Positions 21,236 through 32,851 of a stretch of DNA of 64,000 nucleotides are shown piece by piece (position 1 is the first letter of the stretch; every line of letters starts with the position of its first letter). Below the pieces are notes generated by a model. It saw only the letters and a program-made list of their open reading frames with translations, was not told where the DNA came from and made no database searches. The stretch is from contig JAVLRN010000011.1 in assembly GCA_032821775.1 (NCBI GenBank), positions 2,480,001 to 2,544,000 of the forward strand, written 5' to 3'. Made by a program: the position numbers and the translations under genes. Source of the DNA: Sanguinoderma infundibulare. Lineage: Eukaryota > Basidiomycota > Agaricomycetes > Polyporales > Polyporaceae.

Positions 21236-22636
21236 CTACACGGAAAACATAGGGTAGACGTACGGCTCCTCCGAGTACTTGATCTCATCCTCCGACAACG
21301 TCTTTCCCGACGTGACGACACCATCGAGGGGCTCAATCTATGCATCACAGCAGTTATCGTCAATACCCCCTAACCCCTTGATGTTTGGTAGCACCGACCT
21401 TGTTCACGCCCACGATCAGCGCGGTGACCTTCATGGTAGCCCACACCAGTGCGACTGCGCTCATGCTCCACCCCTTCTTCCTAGCGAGCTCCTCGACACG
21501 CCCAATGATCTTCTTGTCCGACTCACGGAGCTTCCTTTCGAACGGCGTGCCTTTCGCCGCTTCCGTCCTCTTCGTCTCCGTACTAATGGAGCGGGCCAGG
21601 ATGCCTGTCTGGAGCGGGCCACACGCAATAACACCGATCCCCTTGTAGTTGCAGTACGGGATCATCTCCACCTCCTGGATTAATAGCGCAAGGAAGCACA
21701 CTAAGTCAGATTACGAGCGTCGTAAGTAGCATGACAGCGATCGCTCGCACGCACCTCATTCTGGTACAGCAGAGAATGTTCGGCCTGCACGCACGAACGT
21801 CGTCCACCCGTTGCGCTCCGCCACGCCATTCATGACAGCGAGCTGCCAAGCTTTCAAGTTTGATGCGCCCAAGTACCGCACCTTGCCGCTCTGGACGAGG
21901 TCATGGAGAGCCTTCATCGTCTCTTCAGGCGGGGTCGTCGGGTCCCAGAAGTGGATTTGCAACACGTCGAAATACGACGTGCCCAAACGCTTGAGGGACC
22001 CCTCGACCTGGTTGAAGAGTGCCGCGCGAGAGAGGCCACCTTGGTTCACGTACTGCCGAGTCTGGATTAGGCCGAACGTTACGGGCCCGCCGGTGATGAC
22101 GGTCGGGTCGTGGGAGACGACGAACATGGCCTTCGTCATGGCCACCTCCTCTCGGGGTATGTTCAACTACGGATGGATTGTGTCAGCACGATGGGACGGG
22201 CAGCTGCTCCTGATTCAGATGTACCTTTTGGATGAACTTTCCGACGATCCTTTCGGAGTCGCCGTTAGAGTACATGTTGGCGGTGTCGATAGTGTTGATG
22301 CCGCGGTCCCATGCTTCCTTCAAGTTAGGGAGTGCCTGTGAAACGAACAGACGATTAGAACACATAACTGAAAGTCCATGGAGAAATACTGTACCCTGTC
22401 TCCTTCAAGAATCTACGGCTGGTGAGATCGAATGATGAGTACTCACTAAATAACGTGTTTATTAGACAGACATGACTTACATTCCACTAGAGATTACCAA
22501 ATGACATAGCCACAAGTTACCAGTAGACAGGTCAGTGGGCACAGAACGCAGGTTCTGTCACACTTACAATAGGTACGGAAACGCGGAGGCCCGACTTGCC
22601 CAGCTGGCGGTACTCTGCTTGGTTCTGCTGGGGCAT
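21236..22636 (-). pseudogene. aldo/keto reductase, decayed
   Basis: Aldo/keto reductases reduce carbonyls with NADPH. Pieces in order on the minus strand: 22636-22568 (MPQQNQAEYRQLGKSGLRVS), a damaged exon near 22513-22481 (AMSFGNL then in-frame stop at 22489-22487), 22412-22395 (ILEGDR), 22335-22225 (LPNLKEAWDRGINTIDTANM and YSNGDSERIVGKF), 22166-21755 (QIHFWD, KVRYLGASNLKAWQL), 21674-21399, and 21337-21236 ending EEPYVYPMFSV. The catalytic Asp and Tyr of the family are in DTANMYS. Lesions: the damaged exon also lacks an AG acceptor, and the 412-nt exon is one base out of frame between GWTTFV and QAEHSLLYQNE near 21795. The gene is otherwise full length, so decay is recent, or some lesions could be sequence errors. 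Confidence 0.7.
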
Positions 22637-22696
22637 GGTAAAACGATGGATTCGACGAGTAGTTGGCTGATCTGTTTGGCAGATATCTGGTCAGCC

Positions 22697-22703
22697 TTAT
22701 ATA
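22697..22703 (-). promoter_or_regulatory. TATA box of aldo/keto reductase relic
   Basis: Minus strand reads GTATATAAGGCTGACC, about 62 bp upstream of the former start codon. It resembles the reductase 1 promoter (TATATATAAAGCTGACC), including bases downstream of the TATA itself. Confidence 0.45.
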
Positions 22704-23353
22704 CCTCGCTACCGCTTAACGGCACTAGCAACAGACAACCCTGAAGCGGTGTTGGCCATGGCCCATGTGGTATCATGGGGAACGATGAGTAAACCGTCCG
22801 ACGTTGTCGCCTGCCACTCATTCTCGCGCAGCGCCGGACCTCGCCTTGGTTGCGCGCACGAGACAGAGGCTGCGCTGATTCAGCCGCGCGACACTCTCGG
22901 GCCTGAAATATCGGCAACTGAGTGGGACCAAGCTGCTGAACTACCGTGACGATCGGTGAATCCGCAATCAGTGATGCCGCCCGATGTGCTCAGAATGTCA
23001 GGACCAACTCACTTTGATAAGTCAGACGCATCTTGCTATAGAGGGAGCGTAGAACAGTCTTCCAGGGACAACGGTCACGAAAACCGAGTTTGCCAAAGAG
23101 CTTCAAGTCGTCGACAACAAGTTGAAAATCGAGAAGAAGAGATGCCAGTGCATGGGCGCTTCTGGAGCACGTTGGTCTGTCGGCGATGTCCGAAGTCAGA
23201 GGTTCGAATCTCCCTCGTTCCGCTTGTGTTCCGCACGACAGACCTATTTTCGCCCTGCAACTCTACTTGATCCTTAGCTCGGTTCAAATCCAACATGTTC
23301 ATTTCTGAAGTTAAATTTCGTGATAACTTTCTGCGAGACACGACGGTCGTATA

Positions 23354-26300
23354 TCACGCTGTCGCTGGTGATGGCAAGAATCCGGACCCCCGCCAGCCAG
23401 CGATCCACCGCTTCCCGTCCTCACCTCCCAACATAGGCATCTGAGCCAACTCCGATGAACCAAGTTCCGCCTTCGTGGTCGAAAATCGCACGTCAGCGCT
23501 CTGCTCGGAGCGAGACGTACCCCGGACCCTGAAGAAGTCCAGGAGACGCAGCGCTGGGTTCGCGCGCATAGCGTCCACCTCCTCCGATGAGCCCTCAACC
23601 ATGCCCTTCTCCAGCTTTGTGAGCCATTGAAAATACGGCACGAGTGGGACGTCGAGTTCCTGGGCAATCGGGGTTATGATCGCCTTCCAAGGGACCGGGC
23701 GGGGATGGACGAGATGCAACGTGTGTGAGGACAACTTGCGCATCTCGACAAACGCACGAGCGGCAGAGTAGCTCAAGATGAATCCGGCCTGAATAAGGAT
23801 CGCACAGTAATTCTAGGCGAGACCGCGTCGAGAGTGCCAGCGAGTGAGATGCTTACTTCATTCAGGTCCCCCGGCAGGCAACGCGTGAACAACGCGGATT
23901 TCACCAGTGCAGGGAACCACTCCTTCTCGTTCCAGTGGCCCAGACTGTCACCGCACACTTGGCCCAATCGGACGGACGTAGTGTGGATGCCTGCTTGATC
24001 AGCAACTTGGACCAAGGTCTCTTCCGCGACCCACTTCGACTCCGTGTAACCGGTTCCTATTGCCGAAAATGGCGGAACACGTTCCTCAGGTACGACGCCC
24101 CCAGATGACTCGGTTTCGTGTTCTGGAGACGAATGATGAACTGCCAACCTTCGTCAAGGGTTCACAGAGGGTACTCACTCGCGACAACTCCGATAGAGCT
24201 CACGAACATGACCTTCGGAGGGACCGTGCACGGTGAAGAGATTGCGAGCTCGAGAAGATTTCGGAGACCTGCAAGGTCCCCTTCAAACGACGAGACACTC
24301 AGGTTAAAGTTGACTTGCCATGCTATCAAACCAGTTAGCAACACCGACCAGCAATTCGATAGACCGCGTCTCACCGTTGTGCATGATGTGCGTCACTGAA
24401 TTTCTAATCTCTTGTAGAAGACTACGCTCAATCCCAAAGCCAGCCGCCGGCAGGTCCACCTCAACCATCCTCAACTTCGGCAAGTCCAACAGCCCTTCGT
24501 CGTGGCCCCGCTGACGAAACCGAGCTCGCTGCCTTGCCAATGCGTCCGTGCCCTTCCGATTGAACGCGTACACCATCCCGATCTCATCGTCGCGCAACAG
24601 GTGCTCCAAGATGTCGCACCCGAATCCGCCTGTCGTACCCGTTACCACCACGACGTCCTTCGTGCTATCCCGAGGGCGAAGGTTCGAAGGACGTGCGGGA
24701 AGGTTAGCGGAGTAGCGTTCTGCAAGGCGAACAAGGTCCTCCGGCGTCGATGCTGTCGCCTTTGGTTGCGAAGAGTCAGACAGAGCATCGTGCACAACAC
24801 TCGCCAGTGCCGCAATAGACGGCGCCTGGAATACAGCGTTCACGGGAAGCCTCCTCGCTGCGGCTGGCGAATGGTCGCGCAATGCGCGCAAGATGCTGTT
24901 GCGAATGTACGTTGCCTGCAAACTAAATGCGCGTTTCGAGGTCAATACTGACGTCCAACGTCCCAGGTACCGGCTTACCTATCACAACCATTACTGAAAA
25001 GATCTACATCCTCCGGAAGAGAACGACCAAGGACCCGCTCCACGACAGTCTGTACAAATGTCTTGATCCCGTCGGAGCTCCAAGACGCGGTGGGAGGGAT
25101 GTCGCCTCGCGCACTCTGGTCTACTGTGGCGTACAGTGCCTCGATCTCGTGTTCATACTCCCTGAGAATAAGCACTCGACGAGGGGACCCCTTAGCGTTA
25201 TACGTAAACGGCTTCGAGGAAGAGGTAACAATGATCATCTTAAACACAATCAGCGTCTGCAAGAGAGAGTGCGGGTCGGGAAGGTGATCAATTCGTACCT
25301 CCTTGAATATGCGGGAATGCTGAGGAGCGACCGCGTTCGCGCGCTCTACCGCAGGCCTTGAGACAAATCTGGGGTTAGGCTCACCATGAGTGGAGTGTTC
25401 ACGTACCATATTTTCTTCCTGAACTCTGCCAACTTGTTTTCGTCTTGAGGATCGAACTGCTCTTCCGACATCGGCTCGATGAGCAACGGGATGGGCGGAG
25501 ACGCAGGTGGGAACACACAGAAGACGTGCCCCATCGCTGCCTGAAGACGAGCATTATGTAGGACCTATACATACAACTACCAGATTTGAACGCACCGCGA
25601 CAATGATTGAACCGCTTCCCATAGCGTGGAACATAGGAACGCCATGAGCTCCGACAATTTCCCCGAGTGAGTTCGCTTTCCCTGTAACGCGGTTCAGATG
25701 CGTCAGACTTGGTGCAAAGGTGTGGGGGCTGGGCAACGTACATTGGTGACATGTGCTCCAGATGATCAGTGCGCGGTGGGACCAAGTGATGGGCTTGGGG
25801 TGGTTAGTCGATCCTGGAAAGGAATGGTCAGCTTCGGTTGTAATCAAGCCGAAATCAGACGCATACCGGGCGAGTGCAAGATGCACGCAGGAGCATCGAG
25901 GTTGAACTTGGGCATCAAAACGTCGACATTGTCCTCCGATGGTCCAACAGGATACAGGTCTTCGAACTGCGGCATTACATGCGGCGTAATGCCGTCCAAT
26001 TCCGAGAGAACTCCCCGTGCCAGACCTTGCACGTGCAGGTCCTGAGTCAATACCAGGTTAGTGCACTTTGTCTTGCGCAGAAGGTCAGCCACTCCGGCAG
26101 CAGAGTTCCGTGGCGAGATCGGGAATGCGACATGACCCGCGCGAAGGATGCCCAACAGAATAGTCGCATATGTGATGGAATCTGTGGTGCGAGTCTATCA
26201 GCTCCAGGGGCATTGCGCTGTGATCCATCCGTGGGCGACGCACCTGCGGTGGCTAGGACACCGATGACGTGGGATTTGTGAATGCCTGTCCCGATAAAGG

Positions 26301-26502
26301 AAAACACTAATCGTGCGGCACGGAGAATGCCTTTGTAGACCTCGGTGTACGACAAATGCTCTAGAGTGCGGCCAGTATGAAAGCGGAAAAGCTCGATTGT
26401 AGGATTTTCGCGGGCGTGCCATTCAAAGAGCTCTGGAACAGTAATGTTGCCTGACTCGATGAATGACCGGGGAGAGACGTAGGTGCTAGGTAAGGAGGGC
26501 AT
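23354..26502 (-). CDS. NRPS-like carrier-reductase with truncated adenylation domain, copy 2
   Basis: Paralogue of the gene at 4748-8871 with the same exon order. ATG at 26502 (MPSLPSTYVSPRSF). The N-terminal part of the adenylation domain is present (GHVAFPISPRNSAAG, GSTNHPKPITWSH). At about 25488 the text jumps in frame from CVFPPASPP to LLIEP, so about 0.96 kb present in copy 1 (7851 to 6888) is missing. The missing part holds the YGTTETG and YGRVDDQ motifs and the bulk of the AMP-forming site. The carrier is intact (GCDSLQATY, split by an intron near 24985), as is the reductase domain (TGTTGGFG; GYTESKW). The protein could reduce an acyl thioester loaded by another enzyme but should not activate an acid itself. 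Transcription and splicing signals look intact. It may instead be an early pseudogene. Confidence 0.7.
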
Positions 26503-26573
26503 CGGAGGGTATGGGGTGGCAGGCTGGCCCGGTGAGACATGCCTGATAAGCAGGAAGGCCAGCGGCGCTCAAG

Positions 26574-26583
26574 TTATATATGC
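26574..26583 (-). promoter_or_regulatory. TATA-like element of reductase copy 2
   Basis: Minus strand reads GCATATATAACTTGAG, about 75 bp upstream of the ATG at 26502, the same spacing as for copy 1. The bases around it differ from copy 1. Confidence 0.4.
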
Positions 26584-27143
26584 TAATATTGCGTGAGAGG
26601 GCAACACTTCGAAGCTTGAGCCTGAGCTTGAATATTGAGACATGCTTCCCCGCGAGAGCTGATGACCAGCCAAGTAAAAGCAGCGACAAGCACCAAACAT
26701 AAGCGTAAGACTCCGAGTCCACCCGCATGCGGCATCGTCCGAATTTAGCGCCGTCACTCCGTCCACCAACCACGACCACTGGCACATCTCTTGGCATCTG
26801 ATCCAACAGCTTAAAGTGAACTCAAGCGGTCAACTTCTTCGCCCAAAGTTGGCACACGCGAGTAAGTAACGACCAGCACTGGTTCTCGTGCGTTATCCTA
26901 AATAGGGAAAACCATAACGCAATCTATATCCGTGAATGCGTGCTATGTGATACATGAGCCAGTGAACCCTCTTAGAGGGTATGATAAGTACAAGTACAAT
27001 CAGCTGCTAAATGCTAGTAGGCTGGGGGGTATTCCGTAACCCAAAATGATATGGTACATGTAGCAATCCGAGTGTGGGATCATGATCTCGGGGAGATACA
27101 AACTTGAAATGAGTCCTAGATGCAGCAGCAACGCTCGGAAACT

Positions 27144-29912
27144 TTAGACGGTCGTCTGCTTCGAGCGACGACGACCGCCCTTGGATCCGGCCAGTGACTT
27201 CCAAAATCCCTTGACTTTCTTGCCGAACGATCCCCTCGAAGGCGAACGTGAGGGCGACGAGGGACCGTTCGAGTCCGTGACGGAAGACGTTGAGCTGCGA
27301 GGGCTACGGGAGGGAGAGCCCGAGGACGAAGAGTGGCTGCAGCTACCTCGCGAGCCGACCACGACCACAGAAGGTGTCAGGTGTACTGAGACCTGGGAAA
27401 TGTTCTTGGTCACGTCGCCGTTGACGAGGGTGGTACAGAAGGCGTGGTCTCCGAATGAGGACGTTGCCAAGGTGTTCGAGGTGCCGTTGGGAGCGGGAGA
27501 GACGATGACCACGTCTGCGCCGACGTCCTTCTGGACCGCGAGGAAGGATGTTACTGGCATGGACATGGTCGCGTCTGCAGTAAGCGCAGTGACGGCCGGG
27601 GAGTCGTCCCGGACCTTGACGACGTCATCGGATTCGAAGGACGGAGCTCCAGAGATCATGGGACCAACCACGGAAGTGGGACCATCGAACGGTACGTGAA
27701 CGACGATCGCCGACATAGACCGGTGCGCGCTGGTGAGTCCAGAAATCGCTGCGGCAATGGCGTGAGCGGGTGAGGGCTTGACAATGGGGAGTGCCGAAAT
27801 GTCGCTCTGGGGCGGGGCCACGGGCCATCCCGAAGCCGCGAGGGTGTCCGGAGTAGCGACCCAATCCCGCGAGACCTTGTGCAAGCTGGCAGTAGAGACG
27901 GAGGACTGGAAGTGGATCTCCGGGGAAGTCCAGTCGAAGAACGGGTACGGTGCATGGTCACCGGTGTAAGGCTTGCCGAACTTCATGGAGCGGGCCTCCG
28001 CAGTCTGGAGAGGTGTCAGCATCCAACACTTGAAAAGAGAAAGAAAACAACGCACAGGCTCAAACTGATCAAACATAACCGGGGTCGGAGGCTGAGACCT
28101 GGAGACGATGTTGCGCCAATCACTGTAGTCCTTCGTTAGCTCAACCCGGCAGCCACATACAAACAAACCTACATCGACTCGAACCAGGAGTGGGTCTTGA
28201 TCGCCTTCCAGCTGGGACGTTCGCTCGGGTCCTTGGCCAACATCTTCAAGAGTAAAGAAATTCAATACGACACGATGCCGAGACGAGCGGAGAACGACGG
28301 ACCATGCGGAGGAGATCAGCCGCTTCCTTGCTCACGGAGGAGTCGTCGAACTTGAGCTCTCCCTGAACCGTGAGACGGACCAGGTCGTCCCTCTTGTCGT
28401 CGTTGCGCATCCCGAATGGCAGCTATCGCGACATTAACGTCAACAATGACCTACTTGCCCGATGAATCACGTACCTTGCCGTACAACAACTCATAGAAAA
28501 CCACTCCAAGGGAAAAGATGTCCGCCTCGTATGAATACCAGCTGTTCGCCTCGTAGACCTCGGGAGCGATGTACCGCGGAGTGCCGCACGTAGCCTTCGC
28601 CTTGTCCGCTCCGCCCGCAACCTGCTTGTAGTCCGGGCTGTCTTCCGGTGACATCCAGGCTTTCACTCCAGCGGCACGCCACGGCTGTTCGTCGACGGAC
28701 CGTCCAAACGTACGACACAGGCCAAAGTCGCCGAGGACGATCTCGTGGCGCGAGTTGAGGAAGAAGTTATCCGGCTTGATGTCGCGGTGGATAATCCGAC
28801 GCCTATGCAGAGCTTCGACGGACGACACCTTGGTCCCGTCGTGAGCGTTGATGAAGGATGATGAGCGGCGGCGAGGGGACGTACCATTTGGGCGGCATAC
28901 AGCCGGGCATCGTCCTCGTCGTACTGACCCCACTCGCGCATCTCTGTCCGCAAGTCTCCATACGCGTAGAAGTCCTATCTCCGCAGTAAGCATTTCACAG
29001 TCTCGCGCCACACAAGGAAAGAGTACTTACCGTGAGGATGTAGAAATACTGGTCGTCCTGGAACGTCCCCAGCAAGTTGACGAAGCGGGGGTCACCGGCC
29101 ACTGTCTTGAGCGCGTACTGCTCCGTGAACACGTTGACGTAGTAGCCGTTCTTGCCCTTCCTCGCGTGCTTTGAGACTGCCTTGAGCGCGTAGAAGATGA
29201 GCGTCGAGCGGTGCTTGACAAGGTAGACGTTGCCCTGCGCGCCTTGACCGATCGTGGCGATGACGAGGAAGTTTTCCATGCTCAGCTTCTCAAACCCCGA
29301 GCCCGAGCCCGAACTCGAGAGGCTTGAGTCGGAGTCGGAGTTGTCGGGAGCGAGATCGCCTTGGAACCAGCCCGTCCAGTTGACCAACTCGGGGTGCTCC
29401 TCTTTGACCGGAGCGGGCTTGACGGGAGGAGCGGGCGGGGGTGCGAGACCAGCGATGAACTTGCGTCGCCCCTCTGGGGTGGAGAGCGGGTTGGCCTGGT
29501 ACTTGGGCTTCGTGTCAGCCTTGGGCTCCTGAGGGACGCTTCGTGGGGCCTTGAAGGTGAACGGCGGGACGGTGAGCATGGAAGTGTCGACGTTGTGGAC
29601 CGGGCGTTCAATGGGCATGATCGAGGACGGGCTTGCGATGACGAACACATCGACCATGGAGGAACGTTGAACCTCGCGCGTCACCTAGTCGACCGCCCGT
29701 TGATCAGGTCTCTGACCATGAGCAGCGCTGGGGATTGGACACACCAGGTTGTCAAGACCAGATTCATCTATGTGCACACGCATGTCCTCGAGCGGCGGGA
29801 TCACCGCGATCTTCGGCACGTCGACCCTCGTCGCCTTGGACTTGGGAACGGGCTTGAGTTTGCCGAAGCAAGCGAAGAGAGGCTTGAAGAGAGGAAGCAT
29901 GTTGAGCTGCAT
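27144..29912 (-). CDS. AGC/NDR-like serine/threonine protein kinase, copy 2
   Basis: Exons 29912-29745, 29684-29031, 28974-28885, 28828-28475, 28422-28303, 28243-28173, 28122-28056, 28004-27144 give 794 aa. Exon lengths match the other two copies almost exactly. Catalytic motifs are complete: GQGAQGNVYLV, FYALKAV, HRDIKPDN, DFGLCRTFG, CGTPRYIAPEV. The C-terminal tail is longer than in copy 1 and includes a Ser/Arg-rich stretch (SPSRSPRSSTSSV) before the conserved basic end (SFGKKVKGFWKSLAGSKG), which then reads GRRRSKQTTV. All donors are GT. It lies directly upstream of reductase 2 on the same strand, as in module 1. Substrates are unknown. Confidence 0.87.
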
Positions 29913-30239
29913 CTTCACCCAATACCAGCTGCCCTAGTGGCAGTAGTGGGGAAGGAGAGTGGGGAGGCGTCGAGAACTCTGCCCCGCCCTTGAGAGGCTG
30001 ACCCGGCGGGGGCCGATCGAGCATCGCCTCTCTGGGGGAGCGAATAGCAACCGAAAGTCTTCCGGATCGGCATTGGAGGCTCTTGTGGGTCCTTGTCGGC
30101 GTGGGGATAATGGAGAGTCCGCCTGGAGATAGCCTTGGATGAGAAAGTGAGAAAGAGACGGATGTATGCAGAGCACGCTTACCCGAGGACAACTTGGACG
30201 TGTGAAGGCCTTTGGAAGGCATGCTCGTGATATTTGCAA

Positions 30240-31100
30240 GGAAACTACGTCATGACATCAAATCGACGCAGGGATGACGCGCAAAACGGCGATCATTAAA
30301 TGGGTAGACGAATGTTAGTAGTAAAGAGCAGAGGCTGAATTGCTGGGCATATCCCTCCGAGAGGGTAAATTACAGACAGATTATGCATTCCGGCGAGAGA
30401 ATCGCGGACGCGCCGATCTATACTTACCACAATGATTTGCATTAGACTCTATCACAGATTGACTGTATCGCTGGTGTCAGACACATTCACGAATCCTCTC
30501 CAGCCAGCCCCTTGGACTTCCTAATTCGAGCGAGTCAATCACCTTATCTTATGGGACCTACATTACCACAATCTCCTCAGAACCAAACGTTGTAAGCAAT
30601 GGACGTAGGAAACGCTCACCAAGCACACTGCACAGGTGGTGTACATCAGTCCGGCCCCGCTCCTCGTCAACCGTGACGCCTGACGGAGCGACGATCGGCG
30701 ACTGACCCGACTCGAGATCTTCCCGAAGTTTGTGTCCTGGCTGCTCCAACACTCCATCGAGGGCATCACCTTCTAATGACCCATCTGACGAAGCTAATTC
30801 AGCAGTAATCTCGATGAATGCAATGCAACTTGCGGCACCCACTGTTGCATCCGAGTCGTGATTGGAGTGACGGAGCATGCCGCATGCGTCGTCATGTCCC
30901 CGTCAGAGGCGCTTGTGAGCCGGCAATGCCCGGGGTCAAGAGTTCGAATCTCGCACTGCCGGTCTTTGTACAACTGGTATCGAGACTGAACTTTCATAAA
31001 TAAACCGTGCCCGCTTATCGGTACAACTAACCCCCTGCGCCACACACCAGCATGCGCGCCGTTCATCGCATCTAACCGAGCGCGCTCCCCAGAAGCAGGA
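30240..31100. other. intergenic with tRNA-like remnant
   Basis: No gene recognised. Around 30925-30960 the sequence gagttcgaatctcgc resembles a Pol III B box or T arm, and a related block (aggttcgaatctccc) lies near 23200. No full cloverleaf or A box can be built at either place, so these may be remnants of a tRNA-derived SINE. Confidence 0.3.
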
Positions 31101-31102
31101 GC

Positions 31103-31629
31103 TCAAAGAAGCGTCCAGGTAATGTCGTGGATGCGCCCGACGCTGAGCGGGCCGAGCACCGCGAACGCGGCCGGGCTGAGGTCGACGCTGCCCACCGCGC
31201 ACCCAACCGTGGGGCACGTGTCCGCGACGGTGACCGTCACCGACAGACCGCTCGGCGTGGTCACGGCCATCTGCCGGCCGCACATCGGGTTCCTATTCGA
31301 GAATCGAACGGCATCAAAAAGGGCCAGCGAGAATACGATGGGTAGGGGGAAGGGACGCACAGGTTGGGGTTGGTGCCTGCGCCGGGGAAGCTCTGGATTG
31401 TCTGGGCGTCGACGGCGACGATGAAGTCCGCGTCGGTGTTAGAGTACCCGCACGAACCGAGGCCGGGGTTGTACCAGGTCGCTGTGGGGCCAGGAATGTC
31501 AGCGCTAGCACTGACAGCGAGAAGATCGGCGGAGGGGTTCTCACCGTCACCACCGGACATGGTCATCGTCTGCGCGAGGCGGGCAGTCGCGGCGGACATG
31601 AGGGTGAGAAGGACCGCTGAATAGCGCAT
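31103..31629 (-). CDS. secreted RlpA/expansin-like double-psi beta-barrel protein
   Basis: Exons 31629-31361 and 31292-31103 (152 aa); the intron has a GTGCGT donor and TAG acceptor and rejoins the frame as NPNLNPMCGRQM. The first ~20 residues (MRYSAVLLTLMSAATARLAQ) form a signal peptide. The mature part has the hallmarks of the domain: TWYNPGLGSCGYSNTDADFI at the start, VADTCP and GCAVGSVDLSPAAF near the end, with paired cysteines. Small secreted proteins of this family are abundant in plant-associated and wood-decay basidiomycetes and resemble barwin, cerato-platanin and expansin folds that bind or loosen cell-wall polysaccharides. Enzymatic activity is doubtful for such single-domain forms. 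Confidence 0.87.
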
Positions 31630-31744
31630 TGCCGTTCAAGTAAAAATAAAGTTAAGAAAGCTGAGACCGTAGCCCGGATGGAAGTGCGAATGCGAATGCA
31701 AGTGAGCACGAGTCGTGAATGCAGATTTCGACGTCATGGAGGGC

Positions 31745-31753
31745 TTTATATAT
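31745..31753 (-). promoter_or_regulatory. TATA box of RlpA-like gene
   Basis: Minus strand reads GCATATATAAAGCCC, about 115 bp upstream of the ATG at 31629, a normal distance for a fungal core promoter. Confidence 0.5.
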
Positions 31754-31759
31754 GCACAT

Positions 31760-32851
31760 TGTGTCCTGCTTCAACGCTCACGGGCTACTAAGCGCACAGT
31801 AACACACGCGAAAGGACTGGCAACCAGGGGGGTCGCTCAGGCTGGACTGCACGATGGACTCCGTCGGGACCGAACGACTAAGGGAGGATGATGATGGGCC
31901 TGACGCAGAGTGCGGTGAAAGCATGTGGTCATCAAGTTGTTGGATGGGACTGCTTCTGTAGTGGTTGCGGAACGGGCCATGCTAGCTTGCTCGTGCTCAG
32001 AAGCACGCGTCCTGAACCTTGTGATTGAGCCTTGGGCTTGACTCTTGTGATCCTGTCGTACGATGGTGGGAGTATTGAGTAGAGATCATCCCACGCATCG
32101 AAATACGACAAGTGTTCGGTGATGATTGGGATGCGACGACGTTGTCGCGTGCATGATCGCAGGATAGAAGACGGCGCTCGACGTAGTCGTTGCGATACTG
32201 TCGGTTCCACATACGGTTCCATATATGATAATGCGCTTTCGGTAGGAGGTCAGCAGCAGTACGGACTGTACAAAACCTCACCGCCGTGCTTCCCAAACCA
32301 TTTCCGCCGACACTGTATCCAATGAATCTTAGAATCTCGTTTATCCGGGGCCCTTAATCGGAAGGATCGAGACTGCAGCTGACTAGAGCACAGTTACACG
32401 GACCCAGGATGAGCGATGTCCATGACCGCCGCGATCGCCATGGGAATAGAGATACTGGCCCTTGGTCTACAAATTGAAAGGTTAGCATCAAGAAAGATTT
32501 CGTATGAAATTGGAGTTGGCTGCTTACCATGCTGCCGCTGTACGCTGCGATCACAGTACAGCTTGCAAGACCGGTCGACCGTCACGCTCAGGACAAACTG
32601 CCGCGTTCCATTGTGTCACGTGCTGTGACTTGACGCGTCCAGCACACGCTCTTCCTCGTCGCGAACGCGTGGAGGAAAACACAGCATCACAGAACGCCAT
32701 ATGGTCAGTATACCTCGCTTAACTCCAAACCGGTAAGTATTTTTCGTTATTCCAGCTTATTCCAGATCGTCCTTGCTTGCCCACCCCTCGTACCGCCTTC
32801 TGAGACAATCCCCGGTCGGATAATCGAGTCCCAGGTCTAAAGTTATCCAGT
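31760..32851. other. intergenic, no gene supported
   Basis: Frames of 60-100 codons on both strands show no motif. The right end is likely 3' UTR of the carboxypeptidase, the left end upstream DNA of the RlpA-like gene. Confidence 0.4.

Noticed and set aside
23185..23215. tRNA T-arm-like block aggttcgaatctccc, with a similar one near 30940
   Set aside because: No A box, no pairing acceptor ends and no cloverleaf could be built at either place; at best a SINE remnant.
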